Notes: generated by a model from the letters alone, not told the origin. Numbered from the stretch's first letter, positions 16,464 through 25,899 are shown. The stretch is 54,411 bases of DNA from Paludibacteraceae bacterium (GCA_016292775.1 JAEDFN010000007.1:1-54411); one strand, 5' to 3'. A program made the numbers and translations.

Positions 16464-18500
16464 ATGAAGTTACACACTCTATTTTTTTATCTTTTTCTTT
16501 TGGTGCTCTGCATTACCATTCCCGTGTCGGTGTATGCAGAGGGCGTTGCTGTTGACACTTTACATACTGATAGTGCCAAGGTTAAGCAGCTCGATGAGGT
16601 AAGTATTACTGCAAAAAATGCGCTGAAAGTATCTTCTACTCCGTTACAAGAACTTTCACAATATCGCCTCAAAGAGCTTAATTCACTGCAAGTTTCCGAT
16701 GCTGTAAAACATTTCTCAGGGGTGGTGGTAAAGGATTATGGCGGTATTGGAGGCCTTAAAACCGTTTCCGTTCGTAGCTTGGGTGCCGCTCATACAGCTG
16801 TTGCTATTGACGGTATTGCTATGGGTAATGCTCAAAACGGTCAAATTGACATAGGTAAATTTTCGCTTGATAATGTGGGTGTTATCTCTTTGGCTAATGG
16901 TCAGAATGACGATATTTTTCAACCCGCTCGCCAAGTATCCGCTGCTTCGGTGCTGAATATTAAAACGGTTTTCCCAAAATTCTCGTCCGGAATTGTGACA
17001 GGAAAAGTGGCAGTAAAAGGGGGCAGTTTCGGACTAATCAACCCTTCTGCGAATATTGCAGTAAAACTCCACGAAAAATTGGCTCTTACTTGTAGCGGAG
17101 AATATCTTTTTGCCAACGGCAGATACCCTTATATACTCGAATACGGAAATGCCGGTGATAGCACCTCAAAAGAACTGAGACAGAATACCGACGTGGAAAA
17201 TATCCGTGCCGAAATGGCACTTTATGGTAGAGATTCGGTGCAAAATGGCAATTTTAAAGCCTATTTCTTCCAATCTAAAAGAGGACTCCCGGGTGCTACT
17301 ATTTTTTATAATACGGCAAATTTCAGCAGTCAACGTATTACCGATAGGGATTTCTTTGCTCAAGGTCATTTTGAAAGACAACTGATTCCTCAAGTAACTA
17401 TCCAATTAAATGCCAAATATCAGTATTCTTTTACTCATTATCTCGACCCGGTTTACCTTGGTAGTCTCGGTAAAGAGGAGAATTTTTATCACCAACAAGA
17501 GGGCTATCTAAATGCAGGCGTATTATATAATGTGTTGCATTGCCTCTCTTTTTCTTTTAATACTGATGGTATAATAAGTGCCTTAAATGCCGATTTGCAA
17601 GATTTTGCAAAGCCTGTAAGGTACCAATGGCTTACTTCTGTCAGCGGTAAATATGTTAATAGTTGGTTAGTGGCTTCAGCAACCGCACTTTTTACTCTTG
17701 TCGATGAAAAAGTGCAGTCCGGCAATGCTTCTAAAGGCTATTTCCGAGTAAACCCTTTTGTCAGTGCTACTTTTAAACCATTTAATAAAATCAATTTACG
17801 TTTTCGAGTTTTTTATAAAAACATCTTCAGGTTGCCCACTTTTAATGATTTATACTATGGTAGGGTAGGAAATATCAATCTAAAACCGGAGAGTACGAAT
17901 CAATATAATATCGGTGTCACTTATCAAGCCTATCTTGCTGATTTTCTGCCTAAAGTAATGCTTTCGTGCGATGTTTATCACAACAGCGTTAAAGATAAGA
18001 TTGTAGCTTATCCGACAAAGAATATTTACACGTGGACGATGCTTAATTATGGAAAGGTATCTATCAACGGCTTGGACTTTTCCGGAGAAGTAGCGGTAAA
18101 GCCTCACTCTAAAGTGATGATATTGCTCGGGGCTTCTTATACTTATAATCGAGCTTTGAATGTAACCGACCCGAATAGTAGTGATTATAAACATCAAATA
18201 CCATATACACCCCGAATTTCCGGTTCCGGTAGAGCCTCTCTTCAAACGCCTTGGGTTGATATAAGTTACTCTTTGGTATGGAGTGGCCATCGATATGCTG
18301 TAAATCAAAATTATGCGGAGAATAGAGTGGAGGGTTTTTTCGACCATAGTATCTCCGCCTCTCATGATTTTATTATAAAAAGGCATCTGTTGGGAATCAA
18401 TTTGGAATGCCTAAATATTACGAATAAAAATTATGCCGTTGTTCGCTATTTCCCTATGCCGGGGCGAAGCTGGCGAGCTACTGTATATTGGAAATTTTAG
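16464..18500 (+). CDS. btuB: BtuB-like TonB-dependent cobalamin receptor
   Basis: This 678-residue outer-membrane receptor has a signal peptide of about 25 residues, a TonB-box-like region (QLDEVSITA), a plug domain at about 50-155 (LQVSDAVKHFSGVVVKDYGG, then VSVRSLGAAHTAVAIDG) and a 22-strand-type barrel ending in VYWKF. The ATG at 16464 is chosen because the longer frame would begin at a TTG close to the riboswitch. The cobalamin riboswitch upstream and the BtuG-like gene immediately downstream strongly support vitamin B12 or related corrinoids as cargo. Energy would come from TonB-ExbBD, not encoded here. The next start codon is 6 bases after its stop. Confidence 0.85.
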   Translation: MKLHTLFFYLFLLVLCITIPVSVYAEGVAVDTLHTDSAKVKQLDEVSITAKNALKVSSTPLQELSQYRLKELNSLQVSDAVKHFSGVVVKDYGGIGGLKTVSVRSLGAAHTAVAIDGIAMGNAQNGQIDIGKFSLDNVGVISLANGQNDDIFQPARQVSAASVLNIKTVFPKFSSGIVTGKVAVKGGSFGLINPSANIAVKLHEKLALTCSGEYLFANGRYPYILEYGNAGDSTSKELRQNTDVENIRAEMALYGRDSVQNGNFKAYFFQSKRGLPGATIFYNTANFSSQRITDRDFFAQGHFERQLIPQVTIQLNAKYQYSFTHYLDPVYLGSLGKEENFYHQQEGYLNAGVLYNVLHCLSFSFNTDGIISALNADLQDFAKPVRYQWLTSVSGKYVNSWLVASATALFTLVDEKVQSGNASKGYFRVNPFVSATFKPFNKINLRFRVFYKNIFRLPTFNDLYYGRVGNINLKPESTNQYNIGVTYQAYLADFLPKVMLSCDVYHNSVKDKIVAYPTKNIYTWTMLNYGKVSINGLDFSGEVAVKPHSKVMILLGASYTYNRALNVTDPNSSDYKHQIPYTPRISGSGRASLQTPWVDISYSLVWSGHRYAVNQNYAENRVEGFFDHSISASHDFIIKRHLLGINLECLNITNKNYAVVRYFPMPGRSWRATVYWKF

Positions 18501-18505
18501 ATATT

Positions 18506-19585
18506 ATGAAATCACACATTATATATATATGTCTGCTTTGCGAATTGCTAATCTTTTCAGGATGTAATGATATGTATGATGTTCCTCATTCTACATCGTG
18601 GAACGATAGCATCCAAGTTTCCCGATTACTTGTGCTTTGTGAGGGATTGTTTAATATGAATAACAGTACCCTCGCATTAGTAAATAACGCTGATTCGTCG
18701 GTAGATTACAATGTTTTTCTAACCGTAAATGGCAGAGGTCTTGGAGATACAGCTAATGATATGAAACGTTATGGAGATAGGATTTATATCACTGTAAATG
18801 TCTCTTCTCAATTGGAAGTTATTGATGCCAACACATTTATCTCTATCAAGCAGGTACCGTTATTCAATGATAAGGGAGTTGCCAGACAGCCGCGTAATGT
18901 GGTTTTCTATCAAGATCAAGTGCTCGTTTCTTGTTTTGATGGCTTTGTTGCAGTGCTCGATACCGCCGTGTTAGAGGTGGAAAAATTGATACAATGTGGT
19001 AGAAATCCCGATCAAATGGTGATAAGTAACGGTAAATTATATGTAAGTAACTCCGGAGGCCTCGATTTTCCGTTTTATGATAATACCGTTAGCGTTGTGG
19101 ATTTGTCGTCGTATAAAGAGATAAAACAAATCGAAGTAGGACTTAATCCCGGATCTATCGTTTCCGATACACAAAACGACGTCTATGTCGTTACTCGCGG
19201 AGATTATTCTGAATATAACTTACATAAAATCGATACCGAGATAGATACCGTAGTGCACACTTTCGAAAATATTCATCCTCTAAATATGAAAGTGGTGAAT
19301 GATGTGGCTTATATGTATAGTGTCGATTATGATACAAAGCAATATTGGATAAAACAATTCGATTGTATTACTGATAAAATTATCAATGAGCATTTTGTGT
19401 CCGATAGTACAGAGATAAAAATGCCTTTCGGAATAGAAGTAGACCCCCGAAATGGTGATGTATATATCTGTGAAGCTTATGATTACGTGATTTGGGGTGA
19501 TGTGCTTTGCTTTAATCGATACGGAAAATTTAAATTTCGACTGAAAGATATCGGCCTTAACCCGAATAATATCTTGATTTACTGA
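18506..19585 (+). CDS. btuG: BtuG-like surface B12-binding propeller lipoprotein
   Basis: This 359-residue lipoprotein has a lipobox ending in FSGC at residue 20. The mature protein is a YncE/NHL-like beta-propeller, with blades such as LEVIDANTFISIKQVPLF, VAVLDTAVLEVEKLIQCG, NTVSVVDLSSYKEIKQIEVG and PFGIEVDPRNGDVYICEAYD. In Bacteroides the BtuG family binds B12 very tightly on the cell surface and hands it to its BtuB partner; the gene order here is the same. The start at 18506 gives a proper signal peptide, whereas the longer frame begins at a TTG inside btuB. Family placement rests on fold and context, not on an alignment of binding residues. Confidence 0.75.
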   Translation: MKSHIIYICLLCELLIFSGCNDMYDVPHSTSWNDSIQVSRLLVLCEGLFNMNNSTLALVNNADSSVDYNVFLTVNGRGLGDTANDMKRYGDRIYITVNVSSQLEVIDANTFISIKQVPLFNDKGVARQPRNVVFYQDQVLVSCFDGFVAVLDTAVLEVEKLIQCGRNPDQMVISNGKLYVSNSGGLDFPFYDNTVSVVDLSSYKEIKQIEVGLNPGSIVSDTQNDVYVVTRGDYSEYNLHKIDTEIDTVVHTFENIHPLNMKVVNDVAYMYSVDYDTKQYWIKQFDCITDKIINEHFVSDSTEIKMPFGIEVDPRNGDVYICEAYDYVIWGDVLCFNRYGKFKFRLKDIGLNPNNILIY

Positions 19586-19604
19586 TTTTAAAAATATTAT
19601 GTTT

Positions 19605-20678
19605 ATGAAAAAAAACTTTCCTTTATTCTTGTTGTTGTGCATGTGCCTGATTGTAAAAGCAGAAAACAATAGTGCGGTAATCATAGAATATTTGCCTGCA
19701 CCGGGACAGTTTGTAAATTTATTGCCTGCAGTAGGTACCGATTCTGCCGCTGCACCTATTGCCGCACAACAAAATATTGACAGAAGCAATATGATTACCT
19801 TGGGCGGCTTTGGTGGATTTGTAAAAGCAAAATTCAATAATAGAGTGATGCGTGTGGATGATAAAGCGGAGATATTAATTCTCGGAAACGCACATACAAA
19901 CGGCTCGGAACCGGGCGTAGTTTGGGTCTCTTACGACGCTAATGAAAACGGAATTGCAGATGATGAATGGTACGAACTCGCCGGAAGTGAAGATAATAGA
20001 AGTGTAAAAAATTACACTATTACTTATTATAAACCATCTGCCGCTGATGATAATTCCACCGAGGCAATAGATAACTATATTCGTTGGAAAGATAATAACA
20101 ACGCCACCGGATGGATTCCGAAAAATACATTTCATAATCAATCGTATTTCCCTGCTTGGGTTACTGCCGATAGTATTTCATTTACAGGTACCCTCCTTCC
20201 GGATAATGCAGTGGATGTAAATGGCGACGGAAGTTACTATTCCTTAGTGCCTTACGAGTGGGGTTATGTAGATAATTACCCTTATTCCGAGCATGATAAA
20301 AACCTCTTTGATATTGATAATGCGATAGATTCCGCAGGAAATAAAGTTACTCTACCGGGTGTGGATTTTATAATGATACAATCAGCTATTCACGCTATCC
20401 ATGGAAATATAGGGGAGAGCAGTACCGAAGTGTCTAAAATTTGTGAAGCCGAACAAATCATTACATCTATCTGTAATTCTACTATCGTAAATAGTTATGT
20501 TGTTGATAAAGAATTGATTTTAACGGAGCCGTTATCCGAAACGGCTTACCTCTTTTCTGTAGAAGGGAGATGTTTGTTTCAAATAGATAGCGGGGTAAAT
20601 CGTTTCGATTTGAAAGTTTTGCCAAGGGGAATATATATTATTAAAAGTAAAAATTTTGTATTAAAAATTGTTGTGTAA
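19605..20678 (+). CDS. B12-locus surface protein with type IX secretion tail
   Basis: This 357-residue protein has a signal peptide of about 17-20 residues. Residues about 60-270 form one domain with the pattern MITLGGFGGFVKAKF, LILGNAHTNGSEPGVVWVSY, a calcium-loop-like DANENGIADDEWYELAGSE and later VDVNGDGSYYSLVPYEW, which I recall from surface proteins next to BtuB and BtuG genes in Bacteroidota. The last 60 residues (AYLFSVEGRCLFQI, LPRGIYIIKSKN) resemble a type IX sorting tail. It follows the BtuG-like gene by 19 bases and so falls under the same riboswitch. A role as an accessory corrinoid binder is likely but inferred from context. The ATG at 19605 is preferred over 19599. Confidence 0.65.
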   Translation: MKKNFPLFLLLCMCLIVKAENNSAVIIEYLPAPGQFVNLLPAVGTDSAAAPIAAQQNIDRSNMITLGGFGGFVKAKFNNRVMRVDDKAEILILGNAHTNGSEPGVVWVSYDANENGIADDEWYELAGSEDNRSVKNYTITYYKPSAADDNSTEAIDNYIRWKDNNNATGWIPKNTFHNQSYFPAWVTADSISFTGTLLPDNAVDVNGDGSYYSLVPYEWGYVDNYPYSEHDKNLFDIDNAIDSAGNKVTLPGVDFIMIQSAIHAIHGNIGESSTEVSKICEAEQIITSICNSTIVNSYVVDKELILTEPLSETAYLFSVEGRCLFQIDSGVNRFDLKVLPRGIYIIKSKNFVLKIVV

Positions 20679-21061
20679 AGAGCAACCTTTTCTTCCTCTT
20701 GTTTTTTGAAAAAAAATCATCTTCGGGAAAATATTCTCGTTGTTTTTTCTTGTTTGAAGACAAATAATCGTACTTGATTTTGGTAATGTAAAGATATTTG
20801 AAAGGGAAAATGGCTTTTATTTAATATATTTTCACATTTTATGTATGGTTATTAACAATTTTTGAGAATGCCGTTAAAAGTCTATAAATCAGAAATTAAT
20901 AAAAAGTGAGAATAAAAAAGCGGTTGAATGGATATTCTCAAAAAGGGCGATTTGAGCAAAAAAAGAGAAAAAAACGGAAAAAATAGATTGTGGAGTAAGA
21001 AATAATATCTTACTTTGCAACAGAAAAATTAAGAACATTATTAATTAAAAAACTTACTATT
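20679..21061. other. Non-coding A-rich gap before acpP
   Basis: No gene is seen in these 383 bases. They are rich in A runs. Near the right end TTACTTTG at 21010-21017 is a near-match to the TAnnTTTG box and lies 45 bases before the acpP start, so it probably drives the long acpP-fabF unit. No terminator with a clear stem is visible after the B12 locus. Confidence 0.5.
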
Positions 21062-21301
21062 ATGTCTGAAGTAGCAAACAAAGTAAAAGAGATTATCAAA
21101 GAAAAATTATCTGTAGAAGCTGATGCAATTACTGAAAATGCAAGCTTTACAAATGATCTTGGTGCTGATTCATTGGATACAGTAGAACTTATCATGGATT
21201 TTGAGCGTGAATTCGGAATCTCAATAGAAGAGGAAGATGCAGAGAAAATCACTACTGTAGGAGAAGCTATTGCTTACATTGAAAAAGCATTAGAAGCATA
21301 A
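21062..21301 (+). CDS. acpP: Acyl carrier protein
   Basis: This 79-residue acidic protein carries growing fatty acyl chains on a phosphopantetheine arm. The attachment serine is in LGADSLDTVELIMDFE at about residue 38, the standard DSL motif, and the length is normal for the family. It is the first gene of the lipid-synthesis run and is followed 27 bases later by fabF, the classical pairing. A near-consensus -7 box lies 45 bases upstream. Confidence 0.97.
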   Translation: MSEVANKVKEIIKEKLSVEADAITENASFTNDLGADSLDTVELIMDFEREFGISIEEEDAEKITTVGEAIAYIEKALEA

Positions 21302-21328
21302 TCTTATTTATTAGAAGGTTACTATTTT

Positions 21329-22585
21329 ATGGAATTGAAACGAGTTGTAGTAACTGGTCTCGGTGCCATAACCCCAATAGGCAACACTGTCCCTGAAGTA
21401 TGGGACAGTGCTGTAAAGGGAGTTAGCGGTGCAGCACCAATTACTCATTTTGATGCTTCAAAATTTAAAACCCAATTTGCATGTGAAGTAAAAGGTTTCC
21501 GTGCAGAAGATTATATCGACCCTAAAGAGGCCCGTAAGATGGACCTTTTCTGCCAATATTCAGTGGCAGCGGCAAAACAAGCTTTAGAAGACTCCGGTAT
21601 GGATTTGTCTAAAGAAGATTTAGATAGAATAGGTGTAATTTATGGTGTTGGTATTGGTGGTATACATACTTTCGAAAGCGAGATGATGTATTTCGACCAA
21701 GTTAAGGAAAGAGGTCCAAAATTCAGCCCTTTCTTTATCCCTAAGATGATTTCCGACCTCTCTGTAGGTCATATCTCTATCATTTTTGGATTGAGAGGTC
21801 CGAATTTTGTAACTACCTCGGCATGTGCTTCTTCTACAAATGCACTTATAGATGCATTTAATTATGTTCGTTTAGGAAAAGCAAATGCGATAATAGCCGG
21901 AGGAGCCGAAGCGGCCGTTTCTGTAGCGGGTGTTGGCGGTTTTTCTTCTATGAAGGCTATCTCTACTAGAAATGATGACCCGCAAGGTGCTTCTCGTCCT
22001 TTCTCCAAGAGTCGTGACGGTTTCGTACTTGGTGAGGGTGGTGCCGCTCTTATTCTTGAAGAGTATGAGCACGCTGTTGCTCGTGGCGCAAAAATTTATG
22101 CCGAAATGGTAGGTGGTGGCCTTAGTGCTGATGCTTATCATATGACGGCTCCACACCCGGAAGGTCATGGCGCTGTGCTCGTTATGAAAAATGCTATCGA
22201 GGATGCCGGTATGTCTATCGAGGATATCGATTATATAAATGTACACGGCACGTCTACCCCGCTCGGTGATATCGCTGAATTGAAAGCTATTAAACAGCTC
22301 TTCGGTGAGCATGCTTATAAGATGAATATCTCTTCTACAAAATCAATGACAGGACACTTGCTTGGTGCTGCCGGTGCTGTAGAAGCTATGCTCTCTGTGC
22401 TCGCTGTGAAAAACGATATTATCCCTCCTACAATTAATTTCCACGAGGGTGACGAGGATCCTGAAATAGATTATAATTTGAATCTTACTTTTAATACCGC
22501 TCAAAAACGTGTCGTTAGAGCTGCTCTTTCAAATACATTCGGTTTTGGCGGTCATAATGCTTGTGTATTATTCAAGAAGATTTAA
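21329..22585 (+). CDS. fabF: 3-oxoacyl-[acyl-carrier-protein] synthase II
   Basis: This 418-residue condensing enzyme elongates acyl-ACP with malonyl-ACP. The nucleophile cysteine is in TSACASSTNALIDAF at about residue 165, and the two catalytic histidines are in NVHGTSTPLGD (about 305) and SMTGHLLGAAGAVEA (about 341). The C-terminal FGFGGHNACVLF is typical. Length and motifs fit FabF rather than FabB. It follows acpP directly, as in many bacteria. Confidence 0.96.
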   Translation: MELKRVVVTGLGAITPIGNTVPEVWDSAVKGVSGAAPITHFDASKFKTQFACEVKGFRAEDYIDPKEARKMDLFCQYSVAAAKQALEDSGMDLSKEDLDRIGVIYGVGIGGIHTFESEMMYFDQVKERGPKFSPFFIPKMISDLSVGHISIIFGLRGPNFVTTSACASSTNALIDAFNYVRLGKANAIIAGGAEAAVSVAGVGGFSSMKAISTRNDDPQGASRPFSKSRDGFVLGEGGAALILEEYEHAVARGAKIYAEMVGGGLSADAYHMTAPHPEGHGAVLVMKNAIEDAGMSIEDIDYINVHGTSTPLGDIAELKAIKQLFGEHAYKMNISSTKSMTGHLLGAAGAVEAMLSVLAVKNDIIPPTINFHEGDEDPEIDYNLNLTFNTAQKRVVRAALSNTFGFGGHNACVLFKKI

Positions 22586-22679
22586 AGAATTTTGATTTGA
22601 TTTTGAACAATAGTTTTGGCATTTGGTTCGGATTATAATATATATAACTGAATCAAATGTCATTTTGTGTTTTTTTTAT

Positions 22680-23207
22680 ATGGCTTTAATTAAATCAGTT
22701 AGAGGGTTTACTCCCTCAATAGGTAAAGATTGCTTCTTGGCAGAAAATGCTACTATCGTGGGCGATACTACTATCGGCGATGGTTGCAGTATTTGGTTTA
22801 ATGCCGTTTTAAGAGGCGATGTTAATACAATTCGTATTGGCAATCATGTTAATATTCAAGATGGTGCGGTACTTCATACTCTATATCAAAAGTCCACTAT
22901 CGAAATAGGTGACTATGTAAGTATTGGCCATAACGTTACAATACATGGTGCTTCTATACAAGATTATGCTTTGATAGGAATGGGCGCTACCGTTCTGGAT
23001 GGAGCTGTTGTAGGTGCAGGTGCTATTGTTGCCGCTAATGCTTTGGTGCTCAGTAATACTATCATCCCGCCCAATACAATCTGGGCCGGTGTTCCTGCAA
23101 AACAAGTGAAAGAAGTTGCCCCTGAACAAGCTAAAGAGATTAATCAAAAAATTGCGCATAACTATGCAATGTATGCCGGATGGTATACGCAAGATGATAA
23201 CAAATAA
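22680..23207 (+). CDS. Gamma-carbonic-anhydrase-like hexapeptide-repeat protein
   Basis: This 175-residue protein is a left-handed beta-helix built from hexapeptide repeats such as ATIVGDTTIGDGCSIW and GATVLDGAVVGAGAIV. The three zinc-ligand histidines of the gamma class are present in VLHTLYQ and SIGHNVTIHG, together with the conserved RGDVN arginine. It belongs to the YrdA/PaaY/CaiE group of trimeric enzymes; carbonic anhydrase activity is possible but unproven in most members. The ATG at 22680 is used because the longer frame starts with a TTG and adds unrelated residues. It lies in a rightward run behind fabF. Confidence 0.85.
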   Translation: MALIKSVRGFTPSIGKDCFLAENATIVGDTTIGDGCSIWFNAVLRGDVNTIRIGNHVNIQDGAVLHTLYQKSTIEIGDYVSIGHNVTIHGASIQDYALIGMGATVLDGAVVGAGAIVAANALVLSNTIIPPNTIWAGVPAKQVKEVAPEQAKEINQKIAHNYAMYAGWYTQDDNK

Positions 23208-23233
23208 ATTTTTATAGATAAATAATTACTGCT

Positions 23234-23530
23234 ATGGTTAAACATATTGTGTGCTTTAAATTGGCACAACCTACCGAGAAGTTACTCAAAGAGACTGAGA
23301 ATGTTTTACTCTCTATGCGTGGTAAAGTGCCTACCGCTATCGAAGTGCAAGTGAGCCTTGATGAACTACATTCCGCTCGCTCTTACGATATAATGCTCGA
23401 AGTTAAAGTGGCTGATTGGAAGGCTCTTGATGAATATCAAAACGACCCTTATCATTGCAATATAGTAAAAAAACATATGCATGCCGTTTCTCAAAGCAGT
23501 ATCGCTATGGATTTTACTATCGCTGAATAG
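23234..23530 (+). CDS. Dabb family (stress-responsive alpha/beta barrel) protein
   Basis: This 98-residue protein matches the small Dabb family: MVKHIVCFKL at the start, a strand-helix-strand centre with YDIMLEVKVADWKALDEYQN, then DPYHCNIVKKHMHAV, and a final strand. Such proteins form dimeric ferredoxin-like barrels, and their function in bacteria is mostly unknown. It lies between the gamma-carbonic-anhydrase-like gene and the M28 lipoprotein gene with gaps of 26 and 7 bases, so it is very probably co-transcribed. Confidence 0.8.
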   Translation: MVKHIVCFKLAQPTEKLLKETENVLLSMRGKVPTAIEVQVSLDELHSARSYDIMLEVKVADWKALDEYQNDPYHCNIVKKHMHAVSQSSIAMDFTIAE

Positions 23531-23537
23531 TAGTTAC

Positions 23538-24515
23538 ATGAAATGGATAATATTTCTTCTTGTTTTTGTTCTATTTTCTTCTTGTTCCGCCCCAAAGAAT
23601 AAGAAGAACGATAGAGTAGTGCCGGATAATAACGTCGTAATGCCATCTTTTTCTGCAGATAGTGCCTATTCTTTTGTGAAAACTCAATGCGATTTCGGTA
23701 GTCGTGTGCCAGGATCGGAAGCTCATCATCAGTGCAAAGAATTTTTTATTCGAAAGTTTAAACAATTTAATGCCGATACCATTATTGTTCAAGAGGGGGA
23801 GCAGAAGCTCTACAACTCAAAAAAGATGCCTCTTTACAATATTATCGCTTCTTATAATATCAAGCAGAGTAATAGAGTGCTCATTTGCGCCCATTGGGAT
23901 AGTCGCCCTTTCTCCGATCAAGATGCCGATAAAAGCAATTATTATAAGGCAATAGTCGGAGCAAACGATGGTGCCAGCGGGGTGGGCGTTATTTTAGAAT
24001 TGGCGCGTTTGTTGTCAGAAAACAGTCCAACTATCGGCGTGGATTTTATCCTTTTCGATTTGGAAGATTGGGGTGCCCCGGAAAAAGAACAGTCGGAATA
24101 TGGCGAAGGAGGGTGGACTCTCGGCTCGGCTTATTGGAGCGAGAATTTACTGCTTCCGGCTGCTAAACCGAAATATGGCATCCTTTTGGATATGGTGGGG
24201 GCCCCGAATGCCACTTTTTATCGAGAATATTTTTCAGAGAGATATGCCGGTTGGGTGGTAAGTAAAATATGGAATACTGCTGCCAAATGTGGCTATTCAA
24301 ATGTTTTTGTCGATAAGCCGGGAGGCGCTGTTACTGACGACCATATCAACGTATCTAATTCAGGAATTCCTTGCGCGGATATTATCCATTTTGAACCATC
24401 AAGTGAACACGGTTTCGGATATTATTGGCATACACAAGCCGATAATATGCAAAATATCAGTTCTAATACTCTAAAAATTGTCGGTGATGTGCTCGTCCAT
24501 ATCATCTACGAATAA
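23538..24515 (+). CDS. M28-type lipoprotein, glutaminyl-cyclase-like
   Basis: This 325-residue protein has a lipobox ending in SSC at residue 17. The body fits the M28/glutaminyl cyclase fold: ICAHWDSRPFSDQD at about residue 118, GANDGASGVGVILELARL at about 142, FDLEDWG at about 177, and HFEPSSEHGFGYYWHTQADN near 290-310. The Asp, Glu and final His match the single-zinc ligands of glutaminyl-peptide cyclotransferases, which turn N-terminal Gln into pyroglutamate; an aminopeptidase role is the alternative. Pyroglutamate is frequent on exported proteins in this phylum. The ATG at 23538 gives a proper signal peptide. Confidence 0.8.
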   Translation: MKWIIFLLVFVLFSSCSAPKNKKNDRVVPDNNVVMPSFSADSAYSFVKTQCDFGSRVPGSEAHHQCKEFFIRKFKQFNADTIIVQEGEQKLYNSKKMPLYNIIASYNIKQSNRVLICAHWDSRPFSDQDADKSNYYKAIVGANDGASGVGVILELARLLSENSPTIGVDFILFDLEDWGAPEKEQSEYGEGGWTLGSAYWSENLLLPAAKPKYGILLDMVGAPNATFYREYFSERYAGWVVSKIWNTAAKCGYSNVFVDKPGGAVTDDHINVSNSGIPCADIIHFEPSSEHGFGYYWHTQADNMQNISSNTLKIVGDVLVHIIYE

Positions 24516-24525
24516 CAATAACACA

Positions 24526-25134
24526 ATGCTTCAGCCATTTTTTATGCCGGATATTACGGAAGTTGGTGTTGATGAGGCAGGTAGAGGTGCTTTGGCGGGC
24601 CCTGTTGCCGCCGCTGCCGTGGTGCTGCCCGAAAAGTTTTCAAACACTCTTCTGAATGATAGTAAACAACTTACTGCAAAGCAACGCGAAGAGTTGCGTT
24701 CCGTTATTATCAACGAAGCTCTGGCATGGGGCGTGGCTCTCGTTCCCGAAAGTGTTATAGATGAAATTAATATCCTTAATGCTTCTATCCTCGCTATGCA
24801 TAATGCTTTGGACATCGTTTCAAAAAAACTGAAATTCCAACATATCATAGTAGATGGAAATAGATTTAAACCTTATTGCGACGTGCCTTTTACTACAATA
24901 GTGAAGGGGGATGCTAAATATATGTCTATAGCTGCGGCATCTATTATTGCAAAAACCGAAAGAGACAGGTATATGCAAAAACTTCATAATGAATATCCTT
25001 GTTATGATTGGAATAAAAATATGGGATACCCTACAAAAAAACATCGCTCAGCTATAGAAGAATTCGGACCTTCACGTTATCACAGAATGAGTTTTCAATT
25101 GTTAAAACCTAAAGAACTGTCGCTTTTTGAATAG
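24526..25134 (+). CDS. rnhB: Ribonuclease HII
   Basis: This 202-residue enzyme cuts the RNA strand of RNA-DNA hybrids and removes misincorporated ribonucleotides. The signature VGVDEAGRGALAGPVAAAA at about residue 12 carries the first two acidic residues; IIVDGNRF at about 107 and KGDAKYMSIAAASIIAKTER at about 127 supply the rest of the active site. The ATG at 24526 is chosen; the longer frame would overlap the M28 gene. Gaps are 10 bases upstream and 6 bases downstream, so it is coupled to rnc. Confidence 0.95.
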   Translation: MLQPFFMPDITEVGVDEAGRGALAGPVAAAAVVLPEKFSNTLLNDSKQLTAKQREELRSVIINEALAWGVALVPESVIDEINILNASILAMHNALDIVSKKLKFQHIIVDGNRFKPYCDVPFTTIVKGDAKYMSIAAASIIAKTERDRYMQKLHNEYPCYDWNKNMGYPTKKHRSAIEEFGPSRYHRMSFQLLKPKELSLFE

Positions 25135-25140
25135 TGTAGA

Positions 25141-25899
25141 ATGAAACTTATTGATGCTTTTTATAAAATATTTCACCCGATGCATGACATGGGTGATAAG
25201 TATAGCAATTTAGTAGGATTTAAAGTAGGAAATAAAAAATTATACGAATTGGCTTTTACACACTCGTCACTTAATCAAGTAGATGTCAATGGTCATACAT
25301 TGAATAACGAACGTTTGGAATTTTTAGGCGATGCAGTGCTCGAATTAGCTATGACTCAGTTTGTTTATAAGCGATATCCGAATGCTAAAGAGGGGATGCT
25401 TACTTCTATCCGCTCTTCGTTGGTTAGTAGACAAACTCTTAATAGCCTTAGTGAAAGTCTTAGACTGGAAAATTATATAAACGCAAAAAATATAAGTGTA
25501 AATAACGTTAATATTTACGGCAACTCTTTTGAAGCCCTTTTAGGTGCAATTTTTCTTGATAAAGGATATGCTGTTGCCTATGATTTTGTAGAAAGAGTAT
25601 TCAATAATACCGCTAAAGTGGATAAAATTTTGCGTAAAGACCAAAATTATAAGTCCCAATTGATGGAGTGGTGCCAACAAAATAGAAAGTCTCTTCGTTA
25701 CGAACTCGTAGCTCAAAATAGACTGGAAAATAATAAGATGAAATTCCAAAGCCGTGTTTTTGTTGATGAAAAACAAATGGGTATGGGGGTAGGTTTTAAT
25801 AAACGTCAGTCAGAACAAGCCGCTGCTCGTTTCGCCCTTAAAACCATTAATGTGATGAATAAAAATAAAAATAATGGCCGAAGACGACCAAACGAATGA
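25141..25899 (+). CDS. rnc: Ribonuclease III
   Basis: This 252-residue endonuclease cuts double-stranded RNA in rRNA and mRNA processing. The signature NERLEFLGDAVLELAMT lies at residues 56-72 and the second acidic cluster at about 130 (NSFEALLGAIFLDKGY). The double-stranded RNA-binding domain covers about 163-242 (SQLMEWCQQNRKSLRYEL to QAAARFALKTI). In many Bacteroidota rnc directly follows fabF; here four genes lie between them. Confidence 0.95.
   Translation: MKLIDAFYKIFHPMHDMGDKYSNLVGFKVGNKKLYELAFTHSSLNQVDVNGHTLNNERLEFLGDAVLELAMTQFVYKRYPNAKEGMLTSIRSSLVSRQTLNSLSESLRLENYINAKNISVNNVNIYGNSFEALLGAIFLDKGYAVAYDFVERVFNNTAKVDKILRKDQNYKSQLMEWCQQNRKSLRYELVAQNRLENNKMKFQSRVFVDEKQMGMGVGFNKRQSEQAAARFALKTINVMNKNKNNGRRRPNE

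Noticed and set aside
17880..18386. 168-codon frame on the minus strand inside the btuB-like gene
   Set aside because: It is antisense to a complete TonB-dependent receptor and has no recognisable motif.
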